Origin: Purshia tridentata
Lineage: Eukaryota > Streptophyta > Magnoliopsida > Rosales > Rosaceae
Assembly (NCBI GenBank): GCA_003254885.1
Contig: QANT01007335.1
Span: forward strand, 1 to 64,000
Length of the DNA stretch: 64,000 bases
Reading direction: 5' to 3'
The notes beneath the pieces were generated by a model that searched no databases, was not told the origin of the DNA, and saw only the letters and a program-made list of their open reading frames with translations. The position numbers were made by a program, and so were the translations under genes. Numbering within the stretch: the first letter of the stretch is position 1; every line of letters begins with the position of its first letter. Of the stretch, positions 10,466 through 23,100 are shown piece after piece.

Positions 10466-13400
10466 TTAAGCATGATTTGCAGAGAATGGTGAGGCTTTAC
10501 TATGGTTAGACCATTCAAAAACTCTCCAGAAGGGTCTTTGTTTGCGTTTGGGGTGTTGGTGATGACTTATCAGCTCTGTTTCTCTACTCAGCATCTGCCA
10601 CATCACCTGCACATCTTGATAGCCACAGGTTTGTACATCATCATGAAGCTTCAAAAGCCCAGCACCTGCTCAAAATACCACCATGGAAGAAGGACTTGTA
10701 AGTAATCACTTTTACACCGTTAGCAAACCATGGTGCCCCAAAAACTTAAAACTTTCATGGAATAATACACCAACAATGCATATCCAAATAACACCCTCCC
10801 TCACGTGCAGCCCCAACCTACACTTGGAGAGCAAACTTCTACCGACAAACAAAAACAAACAGAATTGGGGAATGAAATATTTGAACCTATGACCTCTTGT
10901 AAACAAAGCTCTGATATTATATTAGACAACTTGTACCCCAAAAGCTTTGTTAGGAAATGAACCAAGCATGTATATATATCAAACTAACATGAATAAGCAA
11001 AGTTAAAGTTAAAATAAAATCTTGAAGAGCAATTTAAATGAGGCCATGCTACTTATTGATCACAACCAAAGAAATAAAAGTGAAAATTATCATAAAGTCG
11101 CAGGTAGTTGGAATATCATCTTATTAATCTGGCATAAGATTCTTTCTGGTTTAATGGTTCAAATAATAATATGCTGATCGATGTTGTTATCAGGGTCAGG
11201 CCTTTATTTTAGTGATTTAGACAACAAGTTGCATCAATAAAGATGGTGATCCTATCTTTAGGCCTCAGCTTTCGGCCCAAAGACAAAACAAAAGATTGGT
11301 CACCAGTCACCATAAGAGTAGGCATAGGATTAATGGTCCATAAAAAGAGGCCTATCATTGAATGGCAGGAGTTAATCACTATTTAGGATATTCCGTACAA
11401 TCACACACTTTGTTGTGTTATAGTGCTCAATTTACTCTAGTGGGTAGCACACCCACCACTCCCACCAATGGGATCGATCTTTTAATTTTTCCTTTTTTTT
11501 GGGCCTATTTGCAAGAACCTAAAAGAAAATATTTTTGAAAGGTTTGGTTGGATTCATTATTAGCTGTTATGATGCGAAAACTTCTCATACGATGGAATCA
11601 AAACATGTTTTCCCCGAGTAGCATAGAGTTTATTACAATTAGATAAATTAGCAGTGATTTATATTCATAATAGCTAATCAAGAAACTAGAACCATAACAA
11701 ATAATTAGTGTCTTAACGAAAAATATATCGCGTAAGTGATTAACAATCATTGATTGGTATGGAACAGTGGATGCCACACCAATTAATGGTTCAAAGTCAA
11801 TCACGCTCTATAAAAACTTGAAATCTTTTTCCATGTATAATTGAGATCGAAAAAAAAAAAGTTATGATCGAGATAAGAAAATTTCAAGAAGTTAGAAATT
11901 GGTTTGCATCTAGAATTCACTGCACCTACACATGCACCTAACTAGCAAGAAAACTGGAAGACGCCAACTTCAACTTTTAAGCAAGTCACTATAAAATATT
12001 GCATATTTGGTAAGAAAAAACAATTTGCTGGCTGGGGAGGCTTGATCGTTTCTTCTTTAGTAGATGTGAACTCAAATGAAAAAGCAGCACATCACGAATA
12101 ATAATACCTTTTTTTAAAGGCTAAATGGAGTAACAATAAGCTCCAATTACCCTCCCTTAATTAAATATTAAAAATATTGAAAAACAATAAAAAAACAAAA
12201 CAAAACACTCCATCCCACAAAACAAAACACTCCATCCCATAACACTTGAGCTATGACTCATATGGTTTTGTCATCAAATTAATTAATTTATCGGCTGTTG
12301 GGATTATAATATAATTAATAAAATTGATTGCTGATTTTGACATTATATACAAAGAGAGGGACTGACAAATAAATATATATGTAATTGAAAAATATATATG
12401 TTAAAATCAAGGTAAGCTAATATTGAATTATTTATCATCTAGGAAAATCGAGAATTATTGATGACTCATCATTATTAAATGATCGATTTTGCCTCTTAAC
12501 TTATCGAATTGTTTATGGCCCTTTGGAGAGTTTTTGCCCTGTTGTAGATGTTAAAAGAATCTAGAATATAAAATAGTTAGGGAGATGAAAAACTATAATG
12601 AAAATTCTTCTACTATGATTATGTGATTAAAGTAGAAGAAGGTTGTTAAGACTTGAGATAATTCAAAATATTGCTGATACAGAAGGGACCACGCCTCTAC
12701 AAAGTAGCGGAGAGGTGGTAGCCAAAAATGAGAAAGAGAGGCAATATTGGTGGACAAAAATGAGAAAGGAAGTGAGAGCCAGGCTATACTAATTTTTATA
12801 AAAAAAAAACAAGTTATTTAAAAAAATAATCCACCACTAATATTGCTAATAATTGTAACACTAATTAAAGAACCTGTTTATTTACAACAAACAGTTTGTT
12901 TGAAATACAAAGAGAAAATAATGAAAAAGTTGCTTCTTTGAGGTGAATGAAAAGAAGGGAATTAAAGAGAATATATATACAAATAAAAATGAGGAAATTA
13001 AAGGAAAGATAATAAAACAAAAACAGAAAAATACAAGAAAAAAAAAATTTAATTGGGATATGCATAAATTATTTAGCTTATCTGGTACTGAAACTTTTTT
13101 GAGCCATTCATCTCCAAATTTGGCAAGTGAAAAATCTTATACAAGAATAGGATATATAGAGAGATCGAGTACGTGAGACAGAAGCAAGAATTGGTGAAAT
13201 TATCAAGAAAAGAAGTAATGGGTTATGTGGTTGTGGGGTTGGGTTTGAATTCCAAGTGAAACATATATACATGATAATTAAGAGAATAAATATAAATAAA
13301 TAAAAGTGATGATATTGATGTATATGTTGAATGAAAGACTCACCATTTTTGCGAGCCTTAACACGAGTAGACACAGCAAGCCAGACACGGCGGACAGGGA

Positions 13401-13518
13401 AGATCATTTTGTGCCAAAACTCCATCAACTTGTCTTTGATTTTGATAACCTTCACTTTCTTTCTGCCTTTCTTTTTGTTTTTCTGCCTATTATTATTGTT
13501 ATTACCCCCACCACTCAC
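10466..13518 (-). CDS. Small conserved plant protein of unknown function (2 exons)
   Basis: Exon 1 (13344-13518) encodes a very basic N-terminus (QKNKKKGRKKVKVIKIKDK) followed by LMEFWHKMIFPVRRVWLAVS and TRVKARKNG. Exon 2 (10466-10665) continues in phase with GLLKLHDDVQTCGYQDVQVM, WQMLSRETEL and a C-terminal KQRPFWRVFEWSNH. The donor (AATG/GTGAGT) and acceptor (GAGCAG/GTGCTG) give a 2,678-bp intron and a 124-residue protein. I recall similar small proteins in many eudicots, sharing the FPVRKTWLAVA, LHNDVQTCGYEDV and RPFWRVF blocks, annotated as uncharacterized. There is no signal peptide or membrane segment; the lysine-rich start could be a nuclear signal. Its 5' leader has a CT repeat and a 32-bp tandem duplication. 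I do not know its function. Confidence 0.75.
10666..13343 (-). other. Long intron of the small conserved gene
   Basis: This 2.7-kb intron is AT-rich, with poly-A and poly-T runs and no inserted gene that I can recognise. Near 10905-10925 the minus strand resembles the primer-binding-site context common after copia-type LTRs, but no LTR can be paired with it. Confidence 0.5.
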
Positions 13519-13613
13519 TCTAATCGCTATGCTCCTTAACCCGGCCAGACCTGCACGTTCTACTCACAACTCCTCTACCAATATACACCCTCTGATCATC
13601 ACATGCATCACCA

Positions 13614-13616
<3 letters not shown>

Positions 13617-13660
<44 letters not shown>

Positions 13661-13719
13661 TGCTACTCTCTCAGACACTTGGTGCAGTCACTTGCTACTC
13701 TCTCAGACACTTGGTGCAG
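13617..13719 (-). repeat. CT microsatellite and 32-bp perfect tandem duplication in a 5' leader
   Basis: A run of about sixteen CT units (about 13617-13657) is followed by two identical 32-bp units, 13656-13687 and 13688-13719. Each begins TCACTTGCTACT and ends CTTGGTGCAG. They lie 140-200 bp upstream of the start codon of the minus-strand small conserved gene. CT/GA tracts are common in plant leaders and promoters; a regulatory role here is inference. Confidence 0.8.
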
Positions 13720-16700
13720 ATGGGTTAGTTTTTTTTGGGAGAGAATTGAGATGGAAATGGTAATTTTGCAGAGACCTTAGAGCTTATAGAGAGAGAGGGG
13801 TTATAGAAGAATTGTTGATCAGAGGTTGAAGTGAGCAGTAGAGAGGTGTTGAAAAGTTTAGTGGGTAGCTGCTGCCCACTGGTTTGTCTGTTATAGTCTC
13901 TCTAATAAGTGCACCGACACAGCCATGCCCACTGTTTATTATTCTTTATTAATGGAAGATTTACTTTATCATCTAAAGACTTTTTACGTATGTGTGTATG
14001 TAATATGTATGTACAAGTCTAATCTATCAATATTACTGTTTGTTTGTTTGTTTGCTTTGTTTGTTTGGTCGGTAACTTCTTCTTATTCTTAATTCTACGT
14101 ACGTACGTCTTGTTTATGTAAGAGTTGAAAATGACCTTATCTAATTGTGTAGGGTAAATATTACAAAGGGAGCAAAAAGAAAAAATTAAGAAAAAGACAT
14201 GCATTAACATAACTGATATATGAATCACATTCATACCTCTCTGCATGTCTCTCTTCTTTGTATGAAAAGGTATATAGAATTCTTTCTTAATTAGCAGGAA
14301 GAGTTAATTAGCCAAAGAAAAGAGAAATTTCATTTACACTACTTCTACCATAAAGTGATAGACCACTTTACACTCACGTTTATGACAAAAGTTTTGAGTC
14401 TTGTATATATATGCTCTCTCAGATTAAAGAAAAAAAAGAGTACTTTGCATTATTAACACATGCAGAGATGTATTTACTGTTTTACTTTTTTTAAATAAAT
14501 TGTTTTTGTTTTTTGTCAATAATGGGCATAATTGAATTTTCAAACATCTCGATCCCTTTATGAGAGAGAGGGGTTATGTATGAGAATAGTTTTAGCCACC
14601 AGCTACATTCTGAAGTAATGATAGATATGATGAAACTATGGTCTAGTCAGATTCTTAAATTGATGATTTGTAAATTGTTGCATATATAGTTGCGTGTGTA
14701 TAAAGTATAGGCAAGATATAGGGCAGGTGATTACTTTACACCTAACTTTATGATTAATTTCACCATTTACGTACCAACTAATTATTAGTCTAATATTTTT
14801 TTTCTTTTGAAATGTTGGAAGATGGATAAATTTAATTTCTCTCACCCCATATCAAAAAATCATAATTACCATTTACACCCCCCGACACAAATAATTGCCT
14901 ATAAAAGAGTAGATTAAGAGCAGTGATTTAATTAGGGACATTTGGATATATTAAGAGCAGTGATATGGATATCAATTTGGTATCTCAAATTTACAATGTT
15001 TTATTAATTAATTCACATATAACTCATTAACAAGACTCAAAAATTTCATAAGGAGTAAAATATTTGCATATGTAATGACACATCACTTAATATTTAAATT
15101 TAGAATACAAATTTAAGATTCTAGTATTATTGATTAATTTTACTTGTATTGTATTGTTATAAACATATAAATCTCCCTTCAAGGAAGTTTTGGATTCAAC
15201 TGAACTTCAATTTATAAATACGATCTGGCAAAGTTGAATGAAAGTGCAACACGTGTTACAAATTAAAAAATTTTCTTGAATTTCTTATTAAGCTTTTTGA
15301 AAGTTCCATCCTTTTGCTTTCGTCGGTTTCTAAATTTGGGTTCTTTCTTTCTTCTTATTTTTTGTTACATTTTAACATGTGACGTTCTGAGTAAACAAAT
15401 CAAACGAAGAGCCCATTCAAATTTTCCAAGGGGGTGGTTTGAATGTCAAAAAGAAAAAAACAAAAACAGGGCGGTATGATTGTTTAATTTATTCCAACCA
15501 TTTAACAGAAAAAATAAAATTAAAAGAAAAAAAACACAATAACTTTTTGTCTTTAAATTCATCATGCATTCCTTTTTGAATGTCTTTCAATATTGCAGAA
15601 CAATTGCTTCTCCAAAGAATCTAAATATTGTCTATGGCCTCTGGTTCTTTCTGTGAACCCCAACAACATCTCAGTGCACCAATCACAATGGTGAAATTAA
15701 CAGTGTTAAGCTTCGGTGTTTGAATGATGTGTCTTTAATTTCCAGGTGTTAAATTTTTATTCATTAGTAACACCGTTTTCTTCAACATGGCTAACTCTTT
15801 CATAAGACATGTCCTATAAAAGAGTCTCTATTCAACATTAACAGGCGGTGTTACTGGAATGCTGAAAAATTTCTCTTAATCCAGAATAGCTAAATTTTTG
15901 CTTTGAAAATTTATTTTAGCTAATTTTACCCTTTTTTTTATTTTAGTTCATTTTTAAATACAAAAAGTTACAAATAATTTTTTAAAAAAGTTGGCAATTG
16001 CAACAAAGTCAAAGCAATGTCATTTTTTAATGTAAATTAGAGGTTTGGCGAATAGTTATATTCTCTCTCATTTTAATTAGATTTGAGTAATGAAAAAGTA
16101 AAAGAAAAATTAAATAGCTAAATAAATATTTTTCTTTAGGTTTAGCTGATTTCTTGGAATGATATAAAAATTTGTCCCTTTTGGGTTTGGTAATCCATTT
16201 GTCAAATTCGAATTGTGATCAAATATTCAAATCCAAATGAATTGTCTGCAAGAATTAGTGTCGGCAAGCTCGACTCCACGTGTTCAATATTCTATGGTGT
16301 GAATAAGACTGGTCATCAAATGAGCCGAAGCTTTTCTTAAAAGGACATCCACCAATAACGATGCATTATATGTTCGCCAAACTATATATAGTAACCAAAT
16401 AAAGTAAGACCCTAACAGGGACATGTTTATTTATAGATTAACTTACATTCAAGTTTCAACTTTATTTATTTATGATAAATATGATATTTATACGTGGCTA
16501 CTACTTTACTCACTTATTATTTGATGAACAAATTTAATCATTATATTATTATTATTTTAAAATATACAATTGATTATATATTAATGTTGTAAAATAAATA
16601 GGTAGTTAAAGTGGTTGCCCCAATCAATTTTGACAAAGTCTAGGCCTAGCATGCTACACATCAATTCGTAAACTAAATTGAAGTGGACATTGGGCAAATG

Positions 16701-17344
16701 CTATTATTAGACTATTAGTCATTGTTTTTGAGCATGTTGGGGTTTGAAGGAATTGATAGGATCTTGAAATGGACCTATTGAAAAGTTGTAGTTGAACTTA
16801 ATTTCAATATGGTGTCAATTAAATTTCAAAATGTCTTGCGAAGAAGAATCCAAGGATATTGATGTTAGGCCAATTTTATTACTGATCACAACATGAATTA
16901 AAGAGTTGAAGTTGTCAAGTTGGTACATGAATCAATGACACCACTTGATTCTGTGAAAACCTTTTGAACTAATTGTATTTAGCATAATTTTGAAGATTTC
17001 TGATTAAATGGAATTAAAGTCTTTTACTTAGAAACTAATTTACACCTCCATCATGACAATCAATAACCCCATGTGAAGTGTACATGTTTGTTCTATTTAT
17101 TGGTGGCGCCTTAATGAGAACTTCAATTAAGAACTTATATGGTTATATCCCAACCATTAATTAAATTGAGATGATCAATGAAATTTATAATTGTAAAAGT
17201 GGATGAGATGCATTTTAACTGTCCATATATATTTAGTGATTAAGATGTAAGTTTCCAAGTTAAGTGCTCAATTTAAATTATTAATATAAATTTTCAATCT
17301 GATTTTCATAGACCATCCATTAAAATTTTTGAAAGTAAAAAAAT
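13720..17344. other. Gene-poor AT-rich intergenic region
   Basis: There is no protein-coding stretch with family motifs on either strand. The sequence is dominated by A/T tracts. I see no tRNA, rRNA or CRISPR-like structure. The first few hundred bases are the promoter side of the small conserved gene. Confidence 0.45.
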
Positions 17345-17765
17345 AAGGGCAATGCTTAGGTCACACTTGGGTGACCTACAAGTCACTCCACCCCTAAAAA
17401 TGCTTGTTTGGTAGTGCATATTTAAGATCAAAACCGTTCATTTTTTAGATTATCTATTAAAGTTCATCTCTACAAAAAATTAATTCAATCATAAATCGTT
17501 TGGTTATATAACTGTTTTCGAATAAATGGAATAAATGGACGGTTTGGTTAATTAGAAACCACTCTTTAAATATAAACTGTCTATTTATTTCATTTATTCG
17601 ATAACAATTAGATAATCAAAAAATTTCCGATTGAGTTAATTTTGGCAAAGATGATCTTTCATAAGTGATATAAGAAATGAACGGTTCTAATCTTAAACTT
17701 GCACTGTTGAAAATATACATTTGGGGGATGAGGTGACCAGGAGGTCACACCTAGCTAGGTTTCAT
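17345..17765. repeat. Foldback MITE-like element, about 0.42 kb
   Basis: The whole stretch is an imperfect palindrome. Near the ends are AGGTCACACTTGGGTGACC and GTGACCAGGAGGTCACACCT. Further in, ATTTAAGATCAAAACCGTTC pairs with GAACGGTTCTAATCTTAAAC, and CGAATAAATGGAATAAATGG pairs with TCTATTTATTTCATTTATTC. There is no coding capacity. The structure fits a non-autonomous DNA transposon. I could not fix a target-site duplication. Confidence 0.7.
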
Positions 17766-19507
17766 TAGAGTTGGTCAAACCCCTATTGATGTCAAAGTTT
17801 GAATAAGTGAAGAGGAATTATAGTAGAGTTGTAGTTGAGAGTTGTGCTTAGCAAAAAAAAAAATCACATGAGTAACATTGAATGGTTAAAACTTAAAGAT
17901 GAAACCACCATCACGACTAAAAAATTTGGCCTACAAACATTAATTGAGGCTTGGCAGGTGGGTGTACAGTGTACATCTCTTCCATGGCTAATGGATGTAG
18001 CTATATACTAGTTTTCTTCAGGAAGACAATAATGATGGAATTCTGGAATTTAAAGGATGGAGGAAACTGGAGTCTCACCTCTACTTCCAACTAATTTAGA
18101 ATACTTTTAATTTGACAACAACTTAATTTGTCAATGAAAAGTTGAGAACCCTAATGTTAGGACCACTCATATTTTGTCTAAACAAAAGGATAATGAAGTA
18201 TCTTACTTTCATGTCGTGAATGGTGTTGAAATGCTAAAAATTTCAACTTCATGATCATGAAACTTGCCTTATTGGGTTTATTATTCTTGAATTGAATAAT
18301 GCCAAAACAATTTGGGGCCTCAGTGCCTCACATCACCATTCAAATTTGAGAGGTGGCATAATGAAAAAGAGATCATAAAGCTAGTGAGCTCACAAGTGAT
18401 GACATCCCAACAAATGGATATCATTTGCTTAATTTGAATGACAAATTAAGTAGGGGGTTAACCAGAACCACATCATTCACACTTTGAGACAATGAGACCC
18501 ACACCACAATATATATAACTCAATTCCTTACCAAATTATTTATATTATATATATATTAGAGAAAAAAAATTTTCTTCCCAAATAGTTTGACAACATATGT
18601 AAAATGTTTATATTGTCAAACTATAAATCTAAATCATTGATCAAGTTAACTCTTATTTGAATATATAGTCTAATTTTATGGTCTAACAACATACATATGT
18701 TATCCGAATGTCAGATAGAATATTATCCAATATATTAGCATATCTTTCCTTTTATCAAAGGCATTTATGCTTTAAATGAAAGCCAATGAGACAAGATAGC
18801 ACGTACAATTAGTGCTCTTGTGTATCTTATTTTAGCATTTGCAAACGACTTTACCTAATATAAAGTGCAAACCCTTGACACAAGTAATGGCAAAGAGAGG
18901 TTTTTCACCGTTGCAAGTCACACAGCAAAGCTGATATTTATTTAATTAAAGCTTCTAAAAGATGCAATTATTCTTGTTATAGAAAGACCTTTCAGCTGTT
19001 TTAAGCATTAGATTCTATGAAAAATGTGGATAATCTTTAATCTGCATAATGCACGCTTAATTTTATTGAATGCTCAAGTATTGGTGGCCATGTAAGCAGT
19101 AGAAAAAATTTCCAATTATGCAAGAGTCACAGAATTTTTTTTACCAAATTGTGTGAGTATCAGATTTGAATAATAAAACACCATCATACTATTTGGTAAA
19201 TAAATTTGACGACCTTAACAGTATGTTTAAACAATTTTTGAGAAATATTAATCAAGTAATAATTTTAAGATATGAGTAATAATTTTAAGATATGGATATA
19301 AATGAATCATGGATTTATGCTCTTTGCCTATAAATTCACAAGGTCACAGGAATTAAGAAAAGGCAAGGATAAAAAGTTGACGGAATCGTCTTGATTATGC
19401 TTCCCTTTGTGACATCAATTTAACTTCAAGGAATATCAAAGTTGAAGATGCTTATTGGTTAAAATACTCAATGGCTGAGCTAGTTAGGCTCCAAAACACT
19501 CTTATGT
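17766..19507. other. AT-rich intergenic region
   Basis: I see no gene. A short inverted repeat (TAGTTTGACA near 18585 and TGTCAAACTA near 18625) is too small to classify. Confidence 0.4.
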
Positions 19508-19808
19508 CTCGTTTGGTGGTTAGAATTGGATTGGAATGAATAAATGACAAATTCATATGTATTTAAGAAAAAAGATTGAGTGCTTTCTAACTTGAACGAA
19601 GAAGATGGAAAGAAAATGACTTAGTCACAAGAGAAATATTATCCTTACTAATCCCAACCATTTTGAGGGGACTGAAAGGGATAAATTTTCTTTATAATTT
19701 ATTTATTTTATTCTCATCTTCTTTTTTCAAACTAGGAATTTTTTCTTCAAATACACATGAATTTGTCGTTTATTCTTTCCAATCCAATCCTAACAAATCA
19801 AACGAGGC
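19508..19808. repeat. TIR MITE, about 0.3 kb
   Basis: The left end reads CTCGTTTGGTGGTTAGAATT then GGATTGGAATGAATAAATGA. The right end is its complement, with TCATGTGTATTT paired to the left ATATGTATTT. About 55 bp pair at each side with a few mismatches. There is no open reading frame. The termini resemble Tourist/PIF-Harbinger-like plant MITEs, but the target duplication is not clear, so the family is tentative. Confidence 0.7.
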
Positions 19809-20184
19809 CTACTGTTATTTTAGATGAGTGACGCAATAAATTAATCATGTTTTGATTATTAATTGTTTAGAATTGAAGATTAATGTTCTGTGTCCACAAT
19901 GCCCCATTAAACTTTGTTTGCAGCCAAATAAAGTTTGATGCACATTGTGTCCAAGATTGGACATATATATATAGTTGACCTTGGAAGTGCACATATTCAT
20001 ATTCTGCCTGGGTTTAGTGAGCAAAAAAGTGATGGTCCTATTGATTGAAAGGAGTACATTGTTTGGTGCATCCCCCAATTTGGTGGGTCTCATTCCAATT
20101 ATGCAAAGCCAACAACATTCCACTCATCCATGCATGACAAAACAATATTAGAAGGCACAACAATGATACCCCAAGTTCTAACTT

Positions 20185-23100
20185 CTAATCATCCATATTT
20201 TTCATGTATTCCTTTGAAAGTTTAGTCTCCATTATCAACTGATGTTCTCTGAGCAGTGAATACCCTGATTCAAGTAAAGCCTCCACTGTTTGCTGTACAA
20301 AAAAAGAAGAAGGAAAAACCACTCAATGCTTAACCCTACTGTGGAAATTTTATACCTATTACCAACCAAATAAATTAAGAGCCACATAAAGATGCTTAGA
20401 ATACCTGGCTAAATTCCATTTACTTATTTGAAATAAAAGTAATAATTTAAGAATAAGCTGTAGTAATATTTTGAAGAAAGAAATACAAGAAAAAAAATAT
20501 ATATGGTAAAGTTAGGAGCTTAGGAGTACTATTAATCCCCCTTATCCCAATCCAAATTTGAAAAACAAAAAGAGGATATTTGTTTACTAGAAAGCAAGCT
20601 TAAACTTCCTTATATTCTATCAAAAATTTCATAGCAAAAGAATATAAATATAAATGAAGTTCTTAACCCAATTTTATTGTTTCTGTCATATTTTTCAGTT
20701 TATTTATTATGCTCAAAGGTCCTGAAAAAAATTCTGCAAACTGAAAAAAATATGTAACTATCAGTCCACTCATGATTGTTAACCTTACATCTGAACTTCA
20801 AATCAGTTTTAAACACATAAACCTTGGAATGGCACAAAAGAGATACATGGGTTTTTCCTACCTTTGATAACCACATGATGTGTGCTAGATTCACATTCAT
20901 TTCCAGAAATATACGTGTATACATTTAATCTTTCATTTTTCAGGTTTCATTCTTTTAGTTTATAACTTCTATTAGTGCACAGCAGCAATGATGTCAAAAT
21001 TGACCTGCCTTTGGACCCAACAATAACATGACTGAAACGCTAAATATCATGAATCCATTTACAAACTTGTTGTACTATATTTCAATTTATTCACGTCTTG
21101 GCACTCAGATGTCAACTGGAGATGACTTCACTGATGGATGCACAAAATGAAACAATAATATTGATCAAACTTTTTTTCAGTGGTTATATGGATTGCATGC
21201 TGATGCTGGAAAAGAAAACACTGGTTATAACTGATAACACTACCTTAGGAGGAGTAAACACAGGAAGAGTGTCATTTTTTCCACGCTCTAGAAGTTTTTT
21301 CTCCAGACTTTCAACACCTCCATTATCATCAATCCACTAAGAAGAAAGGAAAACCAGTTAGACAGAAAATGTGCATAATTTATTCAGAAGTTTCACAAAA
21401 ATTGTGAAATTGTGCAAAACCAGTTTGATTGTTAAGTTGTGCTATAAATTGTGTTATATCGTTTTCTGCAACCATCTTAGGTTGAATTACACTCATGTAG
21501 GAATTTAAGAATTTCCATGCCATCAGTGAACTGTAGGACTCATTAAATTTTAGCTGGAAATCACTGTCTAAAAGCAATAGAATTGGTGAAAAGAGAGAAA
21601 ATAGTTGAATCCAAAATAACTTTGGCCACAAGTCTTGTACACCCCACTCAAGGACAATCTTTAACAACCATTTAAAACTAAAGACAAGTTAAAAAGAGTT
21701 CCTCTGTAACCTCTTTATCTGCATAAAATCTCCATCCTGTTCCTTTTTTTCACAGTTTAAACCGTACAGATATCATGTCAATAGTAAGACAAATAAGCAC
21801 ATCTTTCTCTTTGGAAAAGAAACAGAAATTTTATTAATCAACAAAGAAACAAGATAAAACTGCGGAAAAGAAGTCCACCTCAACAGTAAAAGGCAACTCA
21901 TAATACTTTCACCCTACAAAATGAAACCATAACCTAATTAAATATTGCTACCCTCCAATCTGTCAAAATAGCAGAAGATGATAAATCCCTGAATTCCTAG
22001 AGATGACCAGAATCTAACTTTATACCATAAATCCTCCCCTCAACCCCTACTCTTTACAGATCCTCTTGTTTCTTTCTCCAGAAAATTAACCCAGAACACT
22101 GTTAACACCATACAGCTCCCACACTGCTAAAACCTCTTGTTACTTGTTTCTTTCCTCTTGTTTATTGCATCAGATCTAAAAACAAATGAGCACTAAGATA
22201 TCCAATATCTAAATGCTAATGGGTAAAACCATGCTATTTATTAGATCCAATTGTTTAGTCACAGTATGAACATTCCAATCTTTGCATTTGACATACCAAT
22301 TTGATAATATGTTGCAATGGTCTAGAACATTTAAAATCAGAATTTCATATACCATAGAAATTGACCGGTCATATGTTCGAGACCTTAGAGCTCCATAGAA
22401 ATCCAGTGCTGCTCAATCATCAAAACAAATAATAAATGAATAAAAAAGAAAGAAATCAAGTAGAATACATAAATCTTCAACTTAGCCTATGACAGTAACA
22501 GTGAAATAAATCTTCAAATACATGTAAGCAAGTATGATATCCCAAAGTCATTCCTTTTCTCTTTGGCCATGCAAATAACATCCAGAATAGTTATTTTCAG
22601 ATAGGCCAAAACGTAGACTATTCAGAGAGGAGATGAGAACAAAGTGATACCTTGATTAGGAAAAGTGTCCACTACACATACAACTTCATCCCTAGACATG
22701 CCATCTTTCTCATACATTCTGTGAACAATATTAATGATATCCTCATGGTTAGGCTGCCTGTTTCACAAACAACAAATCAGAAAAGGGTGAAATAGCTCAA
22801 TTACTTTCCATTTTAAAAAGGAAAAACACACCTCAAACATTCTTCTATCAATAAATAAATAATACACACATGTAGTATAAAATATCATTTTATCACACAT
22901 AGTATAAAGATATAAATGACCCACCTAGGTGATGGATGAGAAGGCAATTAATTTTCTTGAGCAAATTGATTGTGTTTCCAATTGAGAAAGGGTCCCCATA
23001 TATATATATTAATCATTCAAACAAATATTTACTGTTATGAGGGAAAATTAATAATAAAGTTTGCATGTTATCATTTCCTTCAAGGATGATGCACAAATCT

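Noticed and set aside
10900-10930. Minus-strand sequence resembling the primer-binding context after a copia LTR
   Set aside because: No LTR or internal region can be paired with it, so it is too short to call an element.
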